A stretch of DNA of 64,000 nt, taken from positions 73,598,731-73,662,730 of the forward strand of contig NC_082688.1 of assembly GCF_949987515.2 (NCBI RefSeq). Reading direction: 5' to 3'. The notes beneath the pieces were generated by a model. That model saw nothing but the letters and a program-made list of their open reading frames with translations, had not been told where the DNA came from and made no database searches. A program made the translations under genes and the position numbers. This document shows positions 9,766-22,108 of this stretch, piece after piece; within the stretch, counting starts at the first letter, position 1, and each line of letters opens with the position of its first letter. This DNA is from Delphinus delphis. Lineage: Eukaryota; Chordata; Mammalia; Artiodactyla; Delphinidae.

Positions 9766-12500
9766 GAGAAACTTGTACTACTCAAAGAGCTCAGTGGGGA
9801 TTAGACAGGATTGTGATTGTTCAAGACAAAATTAGTAAGTTTTACCCAGACTCCCATTTCTATAGGCAGGCAGCAGCCCTCTCCACATGAGTCCATTCCA
9901 ACAAAGATAATATAAAGAAAAGGTCAGGCAGGAGGTGGAGCCAGGAGCAAAGAGATGGATCGACTGAAAAACAATTATGGGGGAACATTACTGGAGCTTC
10001 ATTAGGGAACATTAGCAACAAGGTTTTAGAATAATTATGGACCAACGACTACGGTATGCCTTCTATTTTACTCTTTTTTAATGGAAGCATTTATAGCAAT
10101 TATCTTGTGCTCACCCTGCTACTATTTTTGGGGTTTTTTTTGAGATGAATCGCTAAAAACCTGACATCCTATTTCATAAAACCCAGATCAAGAGGAGCCA
10201 GATGTAGAAATTGACATCTGACCATATCGACCCAGATGCAGAAATTATTACAAAATCCTAGACTTTGAGTCTTTTGCAAATTTTCCCAGTGGAGGAGTAA
10301 ATGTATTCTGTGCTTTAAAGGGAGGAAAATGACACTTGGTAACCAAAGGTTAGTCTATGACAAATTGTACTATTATTTCCAATTATTTGCTGCCTAAGTG
10401 TAATAGGATTATACATCTCTCCCCAATGTCACGTTATTTGTACTAGCTGTCTGTAAGAGAAATATTACTATTTTTCCCTGTCCCACAGTCATAAGGTTCA
10501 GTCATGTGACTTACTTTGACCAGTGAAACAGAAGAGGTGACAGAAGGTATCCTGAACCAAAGCTTTTAGATCCATCTTGTGATCCTTCTAGTTAACCTGC
10601 ATTTCACTCTATGTCCCCCAAAATAGCATGTCCAGATTTAGCTGGATCCTAGAATACAAAAAGCCGGCTAATTAAATATAATTGGCATCACTTTTAATCC
10701 ACAGTATGAAAAAAATAATAGAGAGTTTATAATCTTAGACACTAGCAAATGGGAAATCTAACAATTTTAATCCTAAGGATACATAGTGCCTTTTATCCCT
10801 GATATCTATCTTAATCCATGAATCTTTATTGAACTTTAAATATTTTCAGATTAGAAGCTTCTGTGGGGGACCATCCATGTTTAATAGTATTTCTTCTATT
10901 TTCCTGAATGTTCATGACAGTGTATCCAGATCAATAAATGTCTGCTAAGACTTCTCTGAGGTGCTTGAGAGTTTAGGACAAAGCTAAGACATGGAGTACA
11001 CAATCTTAGAGCTAATGATCTCCTATTTAACACTCAGAGGAAGAGTAAAGTATCAGAATGGGACTAATTTTCTAAAAGGATTGAGGAAAAGTAATCAAGT
11101 GTAGTATTCTAGGAGGCAACAATACCATTTTTAAAGTAAATTGCAAATTGTTAAGATGAGTTCTAAATAAGAAGTGTCAATAGACGTTGGTAACATGCTG
11201 AGATACTATATAAATGTCATTGAGTCAGTGAGAATTGTGTGAATAAAGCCTGCTGATTTAGGTCAACTTGGAGAAATTACTGAAAAAAACAATAAAGATG
11301 ATAATCTTTAAAATCTTTTTTCTTCTACTGCATGAGAACTGATCATCCTAGTTGCCCACTTATGGGCAAAAAAGGAGCTCACAGATTAGCACTTGAATAT
11401 TCATCACACCTTTATGAAACAGGTAACAGGAAACGTGTATTTTTAATCATCACAGAAACTGACTTATTTGCATGATAATTACCCCAAAGTTAATAATTTA
11501 AGAATTGGCCATTCCCAAAACGTGAAAGTGTTTATGAGCCCTGTCTGGCCAGGTGTGTTGTGCCTTTTTAATTTTTTTAATAAGTCACAGGATAGCACTA
11601 TGCTTAGAACAGAGGGGGTGTACATATAGTACATATATACATATAGCAAATGCTGAATGATTGAATTGATGAACTTAAGACTAAAGCTCAATTATCTTGC
11701 CTCTAATCACGCTCCTGTAAGTAACATACACATACTATGCCCAAGGAAGCTCCTCCTTCATTCTCTCTTTAATTAAGTTATTGAAGCATTGAGCTTTAGA
11801 GTAGTGAGTGAATTTTGAGATATTGGCCTATTTATTTTGCTTCTATGAAAAGTTTTTATGGGGGTTTAAATAATGTAATTATGGCTACTCTCCAAATTCA
11901 GACAGTAGAAAAGTGGGAGGAGTATAATTTAACTCTTGTGAAGTATCTGTTAAAAATTACTGTACCAGGAGCATAATAATACCAATGAGCAATGGTAGCT
12001 TGAATAATTCAGTACCATGACACTCTTTTTAAGGCAGCACAAAAGTGGGTTCTAATATCTATTGTTTATTTCCAGGCTAACACATTTATTGTCTCCAAAG
12101 AAGGGAAAAATACCTCTGGAAGTTGGAAATTTTTCACGGAAAAAATAAACAAGATATCTTGCTATTTCTTTCATAAAGTCCATAAAGGTCCAGATGTTGA
12201 AATGCTTTTACAAAGCAGGTCATAGGCAGAAGCAGTGAATGTTATAGTAGGCAACTGAGACATCAGGTATTGCAGGGCAGAACTAGAAAACATTTCTATG
12301 AAGCTCTGATGTACCATACCATGCCTGCTAGCCCTTAATCAAGGAACCAACTTGTCTGCCTGTGCCAGTATTCCCCTTTTAATGGATATATTACACATTA
12401 CCGGTCCAATCTATTCCAAGTTAGAAATAGCTTTGCTAAAGAGAGATACTGTAGAACAGTGGAAAAGCCCAGGATTGTGAGTAAAGATTAGAGCATAGGA
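9766..12500. other. Unique AT-rich sequence, no gene seen
   Basis: No coding exon or RNA gene is visible. A block at about 10460-10610 with CATGTGACTTACTTTGACCA looks like a remnant of an old LTR-type repeat, but I cannot assign it. Confidence 0.5.
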
Positions 12501-12725
12501 AGAAGGAACAGGAACTAAAATTTGTTCTATAACTGACCACATGACAAGTGCTATGACAAATATTATCTAATTCAACTTAATTTCCCCAATAACCTAGAGA
12601 CAAATGTAGTTGTAGTTCACTTTGAAAAGTAGGAAATAGGTTCAGAAAGATGATGGAAGCTACTAGATGTCACACAGCTGTTCTGTTGCTGTGCCACGAT
12701 ATAAATGCACGCCTGTCTTATGCCA
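12500..12725 (-). repeat. MIR SINE relic
   Basis: GACAAATATTATCTAATTCA is followed by a CCCAATAACC block and then GATGTCACACAGCTGTTCTG. This is the MIR order on the reverse strand, diverged. Confidence 0.7.
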
Positions 12726-14068
12726 GGTTCCAAACTCCCTTCCTGCTTCTGCGGCTAATGACCTCCATGAACATTTGCGAGTTACAGTCCCAAGGTCTAT
12801 GCTTGGGTTTTCTCTTCCTGTCATATTTAGATAATACCATTTATTGTTATAATGGTATTATTTACCTAATGGCCATTGATCTAGGTGCTTTTGAGAAGTG
12901 TTTTGATAATAGGGAGGTGAAGTATTTTCAACATAGAGAAGCACTGTGCAATGTAAGTTACTTATAGCTTTCAGTGAATTTACTCACAGTGGAGGGAGAG
13001 CCATTTTACTAACACTTTGGGCTTCTCTCTGCTTCCTCATCTCTTATCTGGCACATCGAAAAACACAGTCTGACTTTGCCCTTATTCACAATAAAGCTAA
13101 AGTGCAATTTTTATATGCCTAAATTCTTTGTCTCACAATTGTTTCAGAAATTGAGAAGGCACAGTTTATATTTTTCTTCCTTTTTTGAAATTCATTACTG
13201 ACATTCCTTGTTTTCTACTTTCAACTACCAATTCATGGACATAAGCCCTTTGAAAATGTCCAATTTTGGATGTGATATGATTTTGTAACCTTCTCGATAT
13301 CTTTTAAAGTAGTTTTATTTAGTCATGTAAATCTTGGGTCTTACAAACAAGTTAGGCCCTTGCATTAGAAAAACAGGAAACAAATGTTTGGGGACATATT
13401 TTAAGTAAATGCACAATTATATTGTCTTTTTCAGGCACTAAACTTTAATATGTGATAGCAACAAAATATACTTGCAATCTTTGGAAACAGATGGAAGATT
13501 AAGTATGTGGTTATTAAAATATCCACTTATTGTTCTCTAGTACAATATGTTTTCCTAAGTTTGGGCTTATTATGGTGATTAATATGATAGTTAAGTACAC
13601 TAAATGGCCAGTAAAATGTAGAAGTTTAGTAGGCAACATCTTGCATATGTGAAATCTCAAGGAATGCTTGCCATGTAAAAATACACCCTGGCTCATAAAT
13701 ACATTTTGAAGTTCTTACTAATCTCAGAATAAAATAACAAGTATCATTGCTTTACTATGTACTCTCTGATACCAAGATAATGTATCTACTTATCGGAGAA
13801 TTATTTTTCCTTTGGATACTTCAAAAAATATTTTCTATTTTTCTGTTAAGTTGAAATAAAGGAAATGTCGTAATTACTGTCGCATTCTTAGAGCTCTGTC
13901 AGGTACTTAGAGGTTCAGGTTGATATGACTGGGATATCTGCACTCATTTTGGTATGCTATGTTGTTATTTGTAAGAAATATCTATTTGGTTTTTGCCCTT
14001 GATTTCTGGCACAGAGTTCCTAAAACTCTTGGAATTTCCTAAGTGTTGAGAGCAATAAAGATAGCTTT
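12726..14068. other. Unique AT-rich sequence, no gene seen
   Basis: No gene is seen. The plus-strand open frame at 12650-12967 overlaps the MIR and has no domain, so I treat it as chance. Confidence 0.5.
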
Positions 14069-14728
14069 TGTTATGTTAATGAGGAGACTTTCAGAAAGCA
14101 CATAAGAATGGGGGCTGGCTGCCAGAGATGAACAAGTGATTAGAGGATTGGAACTTTCAGTCCCACCCCACTGACCTCCAGGTAAGCAAGAGGGGCTAGA
14201 GGTCAGTCAGATGGATCGCCAATGGCAAATGATGTAATTAATCATTCCTATGTAATGAAGTCTCCTTAAAAACCCCAAAAGGACTATGTTCAGAGAGCTT
14301 CTGGACTGGTGAACATGTAGACATGTGGGGAGAGTGGCACGCTGAAAGAAAGAATGAATGGAAGCTCTGTGCCCCTTCCCACATACCTGGCCCTGTACAT
14401 TTCTTCCATCAGGCTGGTCCTGAATTATATCCTTTTGTAATAAACCAGTGATCTAGTAAGTATAATGTTTGTCTGAGTTCTGTGAGCTGCTCTGGCTAAT
14501 TAATCAAATTGGAAGAGAGGGTCCTGGAAGCCTCTGATCTATAGCCGGGGATCAGAAGCATAGGTGATAACTTGGGCTTGTGACTTGGAGGAAGGGGGAG
14601 GGCAGTCTTGAAGGTCTGGGCCCTTAACCTGTGCCATCTGATGCTATCTCTGGGTAGACAGTGGCAGAATTAAGATGAACTGTAGGCCAGAACTTTGCTG
14701 GTTGGTGGCGCGGGGAACCTCCCCCACA
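14069..14728 (+). mobile_element. Ancient ERV LTR (class III-like), near complete
   Basis: About 660 bp begin TGTTATGTTAATGAGGAG and end ...CCCCCACA, so the LTR has TG...CA ends. Inside are an AATAAA poly(A) signal in TTTTGTAATAAACCAGTGAT (near 14440), a GAGTTCTGTGAGCTGCTCT block downstream of it, and a CCTTAACCTGTGCCATCTGA block. Just after the LTR, TTGGTACCAGAAACCC (about 14735-14750) resembles a Leu-tRNA primer-binding site as used by ERVL-type elements. No gag or pol reading frame follows, so this is a solo or nearly solo LTR. I do not give a family name. Confidence 0.7.
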
Positions 14729-15287
14729 TTGGAATTGGTACCAGAAACCCTTTTAGGTACATATCCTGAAGTGGGTAGCAGGTATGCATATAATAAGTAC
14801 CTAGTCTCAGAAAAATTAGTCACAATCCCTTTCAAGATTCTCTTGATATTATAATCTCTGATGATGAATGGGTTTCAAGGTCCAGGTTAGGTGATACCTA
14901 AATAGCATTCATAGAATCACAGAATTTTAGATTTTTAGGGAATTATAAAGGTCATCTAGTCTGTTAATGTGTTATAGTTTAATGTTTTCCATATCCCCTT
15001 GGGATTTCCCTCTTATCAATGAAGCATCTTTACCATTACATACAAAATATTTTTTGATAAATTATTTCATTTAAAGATGAATGAATAAATATATATACAT
15101 AATTAAAATAATATCATATCAAAGTTATAATAAAATGTTAATTCATTTTAAGATAAATTAACATTAAAATAAATTATATATGGATATGGATATAAAATTA
15201 AATTAAAATATTTTATATACATATGTGTATATAAATGTATATATACCTACATACATATAAACACAAACTCTCTAAGTCATCTTTTTT

Positions 15288-15493
15288 TTTTTTTTTTTTT
15301 TCGCGGTACGTGGGCCGCTCACTGTTGTGGCCTCTCCCGTTGCGGAGCACAGGCTCCGGACGCGCAGGCTCAGCGGCCATGGCTCACAGGCCCGGCCGCC
15401 CCGCGGCACGTGGGATCTTCCCAGACCGGGGCACGAACCTGTGTCCCCTGCAATGTCAGGTGGACTCTCAATCACTGCGCCACCAGGGAAGCC
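15288..15493 (-). mobile_element. CHR-2 type SINE with 16-bp TSD
   Basis: Minus-strand CHR-2 with the T-run to 15301 and the tRNA-like head at the right end. A perfect 16-bp duplication CTAAGTCATCTTTTTT lies at 15272-15287 and 15494-15509. It is CpG-rich relative to older copies, suggesting a fairly young insertion. Confidence 0.95.
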
Positions 15494-15509
15494 CTAAGTC
15501 ATCTTTTTT

Positions 15510-17140
15510 ATAGCAGTAGGATATGCATACTACGAACAGTGATCTTCCTGAAAACCACTCATTGTGTTTACATCCTGTCCTCCATAGTAGGGTATCTCTG
15601 AGAACAAATGTGAGCAGATATCTGTATCCCTGTAATATTTATTAATTGATCATAGTTCTATAATTCTATGATCAATAAATAAACTGAGGTTCAGAGGAGG
15701 TTATATATTTCTTCCAGGTAATGTCTTTTAAAATATATTTAAATAGAGTCTTAGAAGTTACCAGATTGTTTAAAACAAGTACATTCCTTTGTGGGTAAGC
15801 CATGAAAAGATATACTCAAGAGAAGTAAACATATAAGAGTTGTTTCCAGCCATGTGGTCAAAGATAACTGAGTGGTGACAGGATTGGTAACACATTGTCA
15901 CAGTTTTGGGTGTGAGTGGCTAACTAGTTTGATACCATACTCAGTGAGAAAGCCTTCTTGATAACTTTTACAGCATTGTAAAAAGTATGTTTTTTTTGCA
16001 AAATGCTACTCATATGATACTAGTCTCATAAACAAGGAAAGCATTTTACTTCTCAGATCTTTTTTTTTCCCTCCCTATTTCAAAATATGTTTTCGTATTT
16101 TTAAAGAAATGGCACACAGAACAATGATTCCAGGCCAATTCTGTTCATTTCAGATGGATAGATTTTCAGCACATTCACTTCACACTGTAACTTTTTTTTC
16201 TTCTTAAGCTTACCATGAAGATAGCTACTGAAGAGCTAGTGAATGAGCTTGAAACAAGATGAGTGTCTAGGATGAGAGAATCTACAGACCCTTACCTTTA
16301 TACCTACAATCTTGACAGCCCTCTCTTGCAACACTTCCCTGCATGTTCACTATCCTTCAAAATCCTTCATCCTCTAAGCCCATCAAATGTATGATGGGCT
16401 TACCCATTAAGTTTATTTTAGAAAATAAAATTCATAAAAAGATCAATTTTCTTAGAATCTTCACTTATAAAGAATCAGCATAAAACAGCCTCTAAATTAC
16501 CTAATGTTGGTGACAGATGCTTAGTAAAGGTTTCATGTGTCTCCACTTATCCTAGTTTATCGTAAGTCTCTCATTCTGATCCCATAGTTGTATTCTTATT
16601 TAAATACACACACACACAACAATACAGCATAATGGCAATGAATGCATGCCCAGTGTATATGAACCACACAATTGTTGTGGTTGCTTGGCAACCACTGACA
16701 GGTACTATATACTGGAGAGCAAGGGGATACAAAGCAATGAATGAAAGCCTTATCATCTGCACTGATTTCAGGTGAAGGGAGACTGTCTTCAATGCAAAAA
16801 TGCCTCCTTTGGGTTATGAAATACAAACAGAAGAAAAAAGTTTGTCTATTTTTAAAAATTAAGCTAAATCATCAGTTGTATTGTGATAGGACAGTAAGTC
16901 ATTTCATGAAAAAAATAGCTGATTATTGGTCAAAAGAAGAGATGGATGTACCTAACAAATTAGTTCTTGAGTGTACTCCTTGTGGTAAGGTGAACTACTG
17001 ATGTTGCTTTGAACACATATGTATTTTCCCTCTTATTCCCAGATTGAAGGAAATCTTACTAGACTTGAATTTTTAGCATGTATTAAAAAATATATATATT
17101 GGTCCAAAGTAAAAACTTTTGCTACTTTAAAACACTGTAG
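15510..17140. other. Unique sequence with small MIR-like piece
   Basis: No gene is seen. A short reverse MIR-like stretch (AAACTGAGGTTCAGAGGAGG) is at 15680-15700. A short (CA) run is at 16605-16619. Confidence 0.5.
16677..16695. promoter_or_regulatory. Palindromic X-box-like site (RFX type), candidate
   Basis: GTGGTTGCTTGGCAACCAC is a perfect 8-bp inverted repeat with a 3-base centre. Its core GTTGCT-T-GGCAAC matches the two half-sites of an RFX X-box with one spacer base. It could be chance in 64 kb; nothing else nearby marks a promoter. Confidence 0.3.
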
Positions 17141-17465
17141 GACTTCCCTGGTGGCGCAGTGGTTGGGAGTCCACCTGACAATGCAGGGGACACAGGTTCG
17201 AGCACTGGTCTGGGAAGATCCCACGTGCCGCGGAGCAACTAAGCCCGTGCGCCACAACTACTCAGCCTGTGATCAAGAGCCTGCAAGCCACAACTCCTGA
17301 AGCTCCGGCGCCTAGAGCCCGTGCTCTGCAACAAGAGAAGCTACCGCAATGAGAAGCCCATGCACCTACAACAAAGAGTAGCCCCCACTCACTGCAACTA
17401 GAGAAAGCCCGCGTGTAGGAACAAAGACCCAACTCAGCCATAAATAAATAAATAAATAAATAAAA
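17141..17465 (+). mobile_element. CHR-1 type SINE
   Basis: Plus-strand SINE of about 325 bp. The head GACTTCCCTGGTGGCGCAGT carries box A, and ACAGGTTCGAGCACTGG carries box B. The longer body has repeated CACAACTACT and AGAGAAGC motifs and ends in a (TAAA)n tail. Flanks AAACACTG (before) and AAACCACTG (after) form a weak TSD with a one-base indel. Confidence 0.92.
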
Positions 17466-18836
17466 ACCACTGCATTTTTCTCTCCACAACGTCTATGATA
17501 TAGTTGCATAATATCTTATGCAACTAAAGGAAATGAGCAGATTCAGTCATTACTCTTATTAAACCTTTTTAGTTTTGACTTCCCTGGGTCACAAAATTTC
17601 ATGTCTTACTGAAATGGCTGTTTTCCATATTATGCATTCATGTCTCTGCTTATACTTTTGCACCTTTTAGTTTCGGAATACTTGTTTCCTTCCAGATAGT
17701 CACCTTTTGTTCTCCAGGTAAGATAGTCAAATATATCTGCACTCAGATGACTATAGAAAAATAATTGTGTTTCCTTTAAACATGCTACTATCAAATATTG
17801 CCAGAGATATAAAACATGATATCTGAGTAAATTTCATACCTAACACCTTCAAAATGTACTTATATATCAAAGCTAAAATGCTTATAAATTTGAAATTTTT
17901 AGTCCCATTGCTGATACTTTAAATTACATCATTTTAATTCCTTCAGTTGCAGGAAATACCATGAGTTACATTTTTAAAAATGATTAGGAAAAGCAGATGA
18001 AAGAGCAAACTCTACACTTGCTACCATGAGCCTAGGAGGAGAGAAGATTAAACTGGTGGGAGACACACAATTTTTCTTAATCTCCAACTCCTGTTGGCTC
18101 TCCCATGATAAGTAAATTAGAGAAAACAGATGATTCTAAAAGATGTTTTCATTTAACAAATATTAATTGAGTGTTTCCTACAACCCACTACTAGCCTCCT
18201 TTTCTAAATAAGAAAGCAGGGCCATAGATAGGTTAAATAACTTGACCAGTTAGAAAATGTTAGCCAGTGATAGAGCACAGACAAAATCAAGACTCTCAGT
18301 CTGAAACCTAAACATCCCTGAATTTCATTGCTTCTTGGGATCCTTTAACTCATCTGAGTGTTCAACTGAAGGGCTCACTATCCCTCTCTGTAATACCAGT
18401 TACTTGACCATAATATACCATAAGAAACTGAAATTACCAATTCCTACGTTCATGGGAATTCATCTGCATTTATGACCCACATTTGTGAGTTCACCTGCAG
18501 TGTATGGAACTGAATTTACCTCTCCAAACTTCCCACTTTTACTGCCGTTTGGTTTCATTACTATGTTCAACAGGAAAGACTTGTCTTTACCTTTCCCCAT
18601 TGGACAACTTAACCTAGAAGAGTTTGATCCCATAGTCACCCAATCACCAGTCAGATTTTCTTCAGCAACTCACAATGAAAGCCATTTAAGCAGGTATAAA
18701 TTTTAGAAACTTCAGTCCTTTTAGAAATGTTGAACTTCTCAGTAGTCCACTTGTTTTCATACCTTTATAGAATATACCAAATCATTAAAAATTATTATGG
18801 ATGAATAGCAGGGATTGCTTTAAGAAATCGAGTTTA
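17466..18836. other. Unique AT-rich sequence with one MIR relic
   Basis: No gene is seen. A reverse-strand MIR remnant is at about 18145-18300 (AACAAATATTAATTGAGTGT through a GGTTAAATAACTTGACCAG block). Open frames here are short and have no domain. Confidence 0.5.
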
Positions 18837-19639
18837 TAGTAGCCCCCCTTATCTTCAGGGGATACATTCCAAGACCCCCATTGGATGCTTGAAACCCTAT
18901 ATACACTGTGTTTTTTCCTATACATACATACTTATGGTAAAGTTTAATTTATAAATTAGGCACAGTAAGAGATTAACAATAATAAAATAGAACAATTAAA
19001 ACAATATACTGTAATAAGAGTTATGTGAATGTAGTCTTTCACTCTCTTAAGATACTTCATTGTACAAATTTAATGCCTTTTCCATCTTAACTAAGCACTT
19101 AATCACACACAGTGGCCATAACTTTTGCAGTTTGAGGTGCAAAAACAAACCTGGCAAAAATTTCTTTTTCCTTCTTCACAATGTCTTTGACAGAAGATTT
19201 ATTATCGTACATCTTAGCAACCTTAGCATATGATCTTTCTCTTTCCTTATTAAATCAATATCTTTCACCTTTTCACTTTAAAGGAAGCACTTTAAGGCTT
19301 CCCTTTGGCAAACCGAATTGCCAGCATCACTACTCTTGTGCTTTGGCACCATTATTAAGGAAAATAAGGCCTACTTGAACACAAGCCCTGTGATACTGTG
19401 ACAGTGGATCTGATAACCTAGAGACTACTAAGTGACTAATGGGCAGGATGAATTGGACAAAGGGATGGTTCTTGTGCCCGACAGGGCAAGATTGTATCAC
19501 TGCTACTCAAGATGATCTGCAATTTAAAACTTATGAATTGTTTCTTTCTGGAATTTTCCATTTAATATTTTTGGACCGTGGCTGACCATGATAACTGAAA
19601 CTTACGAAAGCAAAACCATGGATAAGTGGAGACTATTGT
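18837..19639 (-). mobile_element. Tigger DNA transposon, internally deleted
   Basis: Ends TAGTAGCCCCCCTTATC (left) and CCATGGATAAGTGGAGACTA (right) are decayed Tigger terminal inverted repeats. The left subterminal part has TATACATACATACTTATGG and ATTTATAAATTAGGCACAGT, typical of Tigger1-like elements. On the minus strand, about 19330-19090, the start of the pogo/CENP-B-like transposase can be recognised (helix-turn-helix DNA-binding region), but frameshifts and stops break it and the DDE catalytic part is gone. At about 800 bp it is much shorter than an autonomous copy (about 2.4 kb). Confidence 0.85.
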
Positions 19640-21123
19640 GCATGCTATCAGTTTATTGTACCTGATGCAGGTTGTTGAAAGTTGATTAAGGGGAATTGAA
19701 ATTTCCAGTCCAAAGTTTTCCCATTACAAATTTATGTTATCTAACTTAAAGAGAGTAAGCTGTTCCCAGAACAGTGTGAATTATTTTATTTTTGAAATTT
19801 ACAACACTTGTGCTTTAATAGAGGGAAAAAAATAAATAGCTCCATTTAATATTAGGTACTTTACCTTTTGGCTTCTAACCATAAACAGAAATTAATAGAG
19901 GTGATTCATTTTTTCATATGTACATCAGCAATGATTGGTGTTTCTTGATATACAATATTAAAATCAAGAGGAATTCATTTGAGTTTAGGTCATAGGCAAT
20001 GATATGTAATAATATCCTCAAGTAAATAAACATTAAGGTATTCATATTTTCAACTGCAAAAACTCAACCTAGATCTTGTCATAAAATGTGAAGTGCATTT
20101 GATGGCATAATCAGAAAAAAATGTTAGAGTATCTTGATCTATCTATAAATGTGTCTTAAGAGAATAAATATAGCAATGATATAGGACTTGGGATAATTTT
20201 TTCCATTGATTCTCAAATAAGTAAAGTAAGAGCTATGTAAAATTAAAAGTAAAATATTGAGAGTGGGTAGAAAATCATCCATAATTTAAAGAAAAATATT
20301 GAAATTCTATTTATTACAATAAAAAACAGATAAATATTACTTATATATTACTGCTCCCTTACTTGAGTGGTACTTGAGTAGTTCCTTTCAAACACTGAGT
20401 TATAAGGCTATAACAGTGAGTAAGGACTGATGTTCTCACAGAAGTTTCTGTCTGTAATAGGAACGTATTTCATAAATCAGAGTCTTCTGGATAATGTTCA
20501 GTGTGGACGTTAGCAGTTATTTATACTTCACATATTAGAATTCCTTTGGAGAGTCAATCTATATGAAGGCCAGAGGCCAATGATGCCTATTAGCCTAAGA
20601 AATAGTTCGAATTTTTGGTCATCCATAGGCTGACCTTGGTTGTCATCTCCTTTTCTGAAGGACTGAATCTCTCTACCTGAATGGCATCTTGATGACTGGG
20701 AACTCACTGTCTATATAGAGACCACCCACATGAGCAGTATTTGCTGGCTGAGATCTGTGATTCCCACGATTAATTTCTTGCACTAGATCCACAGTTACAA
20801 TAGTCAGTTCACATGTAGAAACATGCTGCTTCTACATCTTAGACTGTGACTTCTGCCATGATGTAGAAACTTCTAGACTGTTTAAGCACCTGACTTCTCC
20901 CACTTAGTAGAACTGCTCCATGGGGCAGATCTACTCTGCGTGTATTTTTTCCTTGTTAAGAATCTCTTCCTTCCCTTATTTCTTGTATTTTCATGCATCA
21001 AACAAAATTTATAACTGGGCTGCAAGTTCTGAGTTATGGAATGTCTTTATACATCTCTACTAATGTCAATGTATTAAAATTGTCATTAAGTTATATTTGT
21101 TATTAAGTGTGCTAGGCACTTTT

Positions 21124-21160
<37 letters not shown>

Positions 21161-21880
21161 CTAAACCTTACAACTATTTGAGGTTAGTGCAAATATTCCT
21201 TTTTATCAAATGAGGACACCAAGGCACAGAGAGTTTATGGACATTCCATAAACTCTCATAGTGAGAAATTGACAGTCAGGATTTAAATCTAGGTGTTTTG
21301 ACTTCTGAGCCTAAGCTCATAAGCACTACATTTCAATTGCTTTTCAAAGTTTCTTTTTAACGGGGTTACTAATCTAGTAATTCAGAGAATGTGGTAGTGT
21401 AGTCGACTTAGAATTCAATATAGCATTTGATGAGATATGTCATGGAAATATTTTTCATCTCTTTTTGAGATGGAGAAGTATGTGCTGAATACTTATTTAA
21501 TCAGGTAGATTTGTACCTGGTCTCAGGATTAAAGGATCTACGCTAACCTGGAGGGAAATGTGTTGTTAGGCCATAAAACTCATTTCAATCTCAAAAGTTA
21601 AGCATATTTACTAATGACTTGTGTTTACATATGCAAAACACAATGATCAGACTTACAGATGAGGTAGAGAGGGTAAATGCTTTGAATTCCTGAACCAAAA
21701 ATATGTTAATAGACTGCAGGAAAGGACTGAATATTAAAAGATAACATTAAACCAGGGGAAAAAAAAAAAAACCTAAGATTTTGTACTTTCCTTAGTTCCT
21801 CAAGACAAGTATAGAAGTCCATATATTGGAGATGTGGACAAGCAACAGCATCCACGGGAATGGTTTAGAGACATTACATC
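19640..21880. other. Unique AT-rich sequence, MIR and (CA)n inside
   Basis: No gene is seen in 19640-21090. A reverse MIR relic is at about 21090-21330, interrupted by the (CA)n at 21127-21159. An A-run is at 21760-21771. Confidence 0.5.
21127..21159. repeat. (CA)n microsatellite
   Basis: An uninterrupted run of about 16 CA units inside a MIR remnant; likely polymorphic. Confidence 0.95.
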
Positions 21881-21889
21881 AACAGATCA

Positions 21890-22097
21890 GGGCTTCCCTG
21901 GTGGTGCAGTGGTTGAGAGTCCGCCTGTCGATGCAGGGGACACGGGTTCGTGCCCCGGTCCGGGAAGATCCCACATGCCGAGGAGCGGCTGCGCCCGTGA
22001 GCCACGGCCGCTGAGCCTGTGCATCCGGAGCCTGTGCTCCGCAACGGGGGAGAGGCCACAACAGTGAGAGGCCCGCGTACCACAAAACAAAACCAAA
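21890..22097 (+). mobile_element. CHR-2 type SINE
   Basis: Plus-strand copy starting GGGCTTCCCTGGTGGTGCAG with box B at ACGGGTTCGTGCCCC and an A-rich tail (CACAAAACAAAACCAAAA). Flanks AACAGATCAGG (21881-21891) and AACAAATCAGG (22098-22108) match at 10 of 11 and are the TSD. Confidence 0.93.
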
Positions 22098-22108
22098 AAC
22101 AAATCAGG

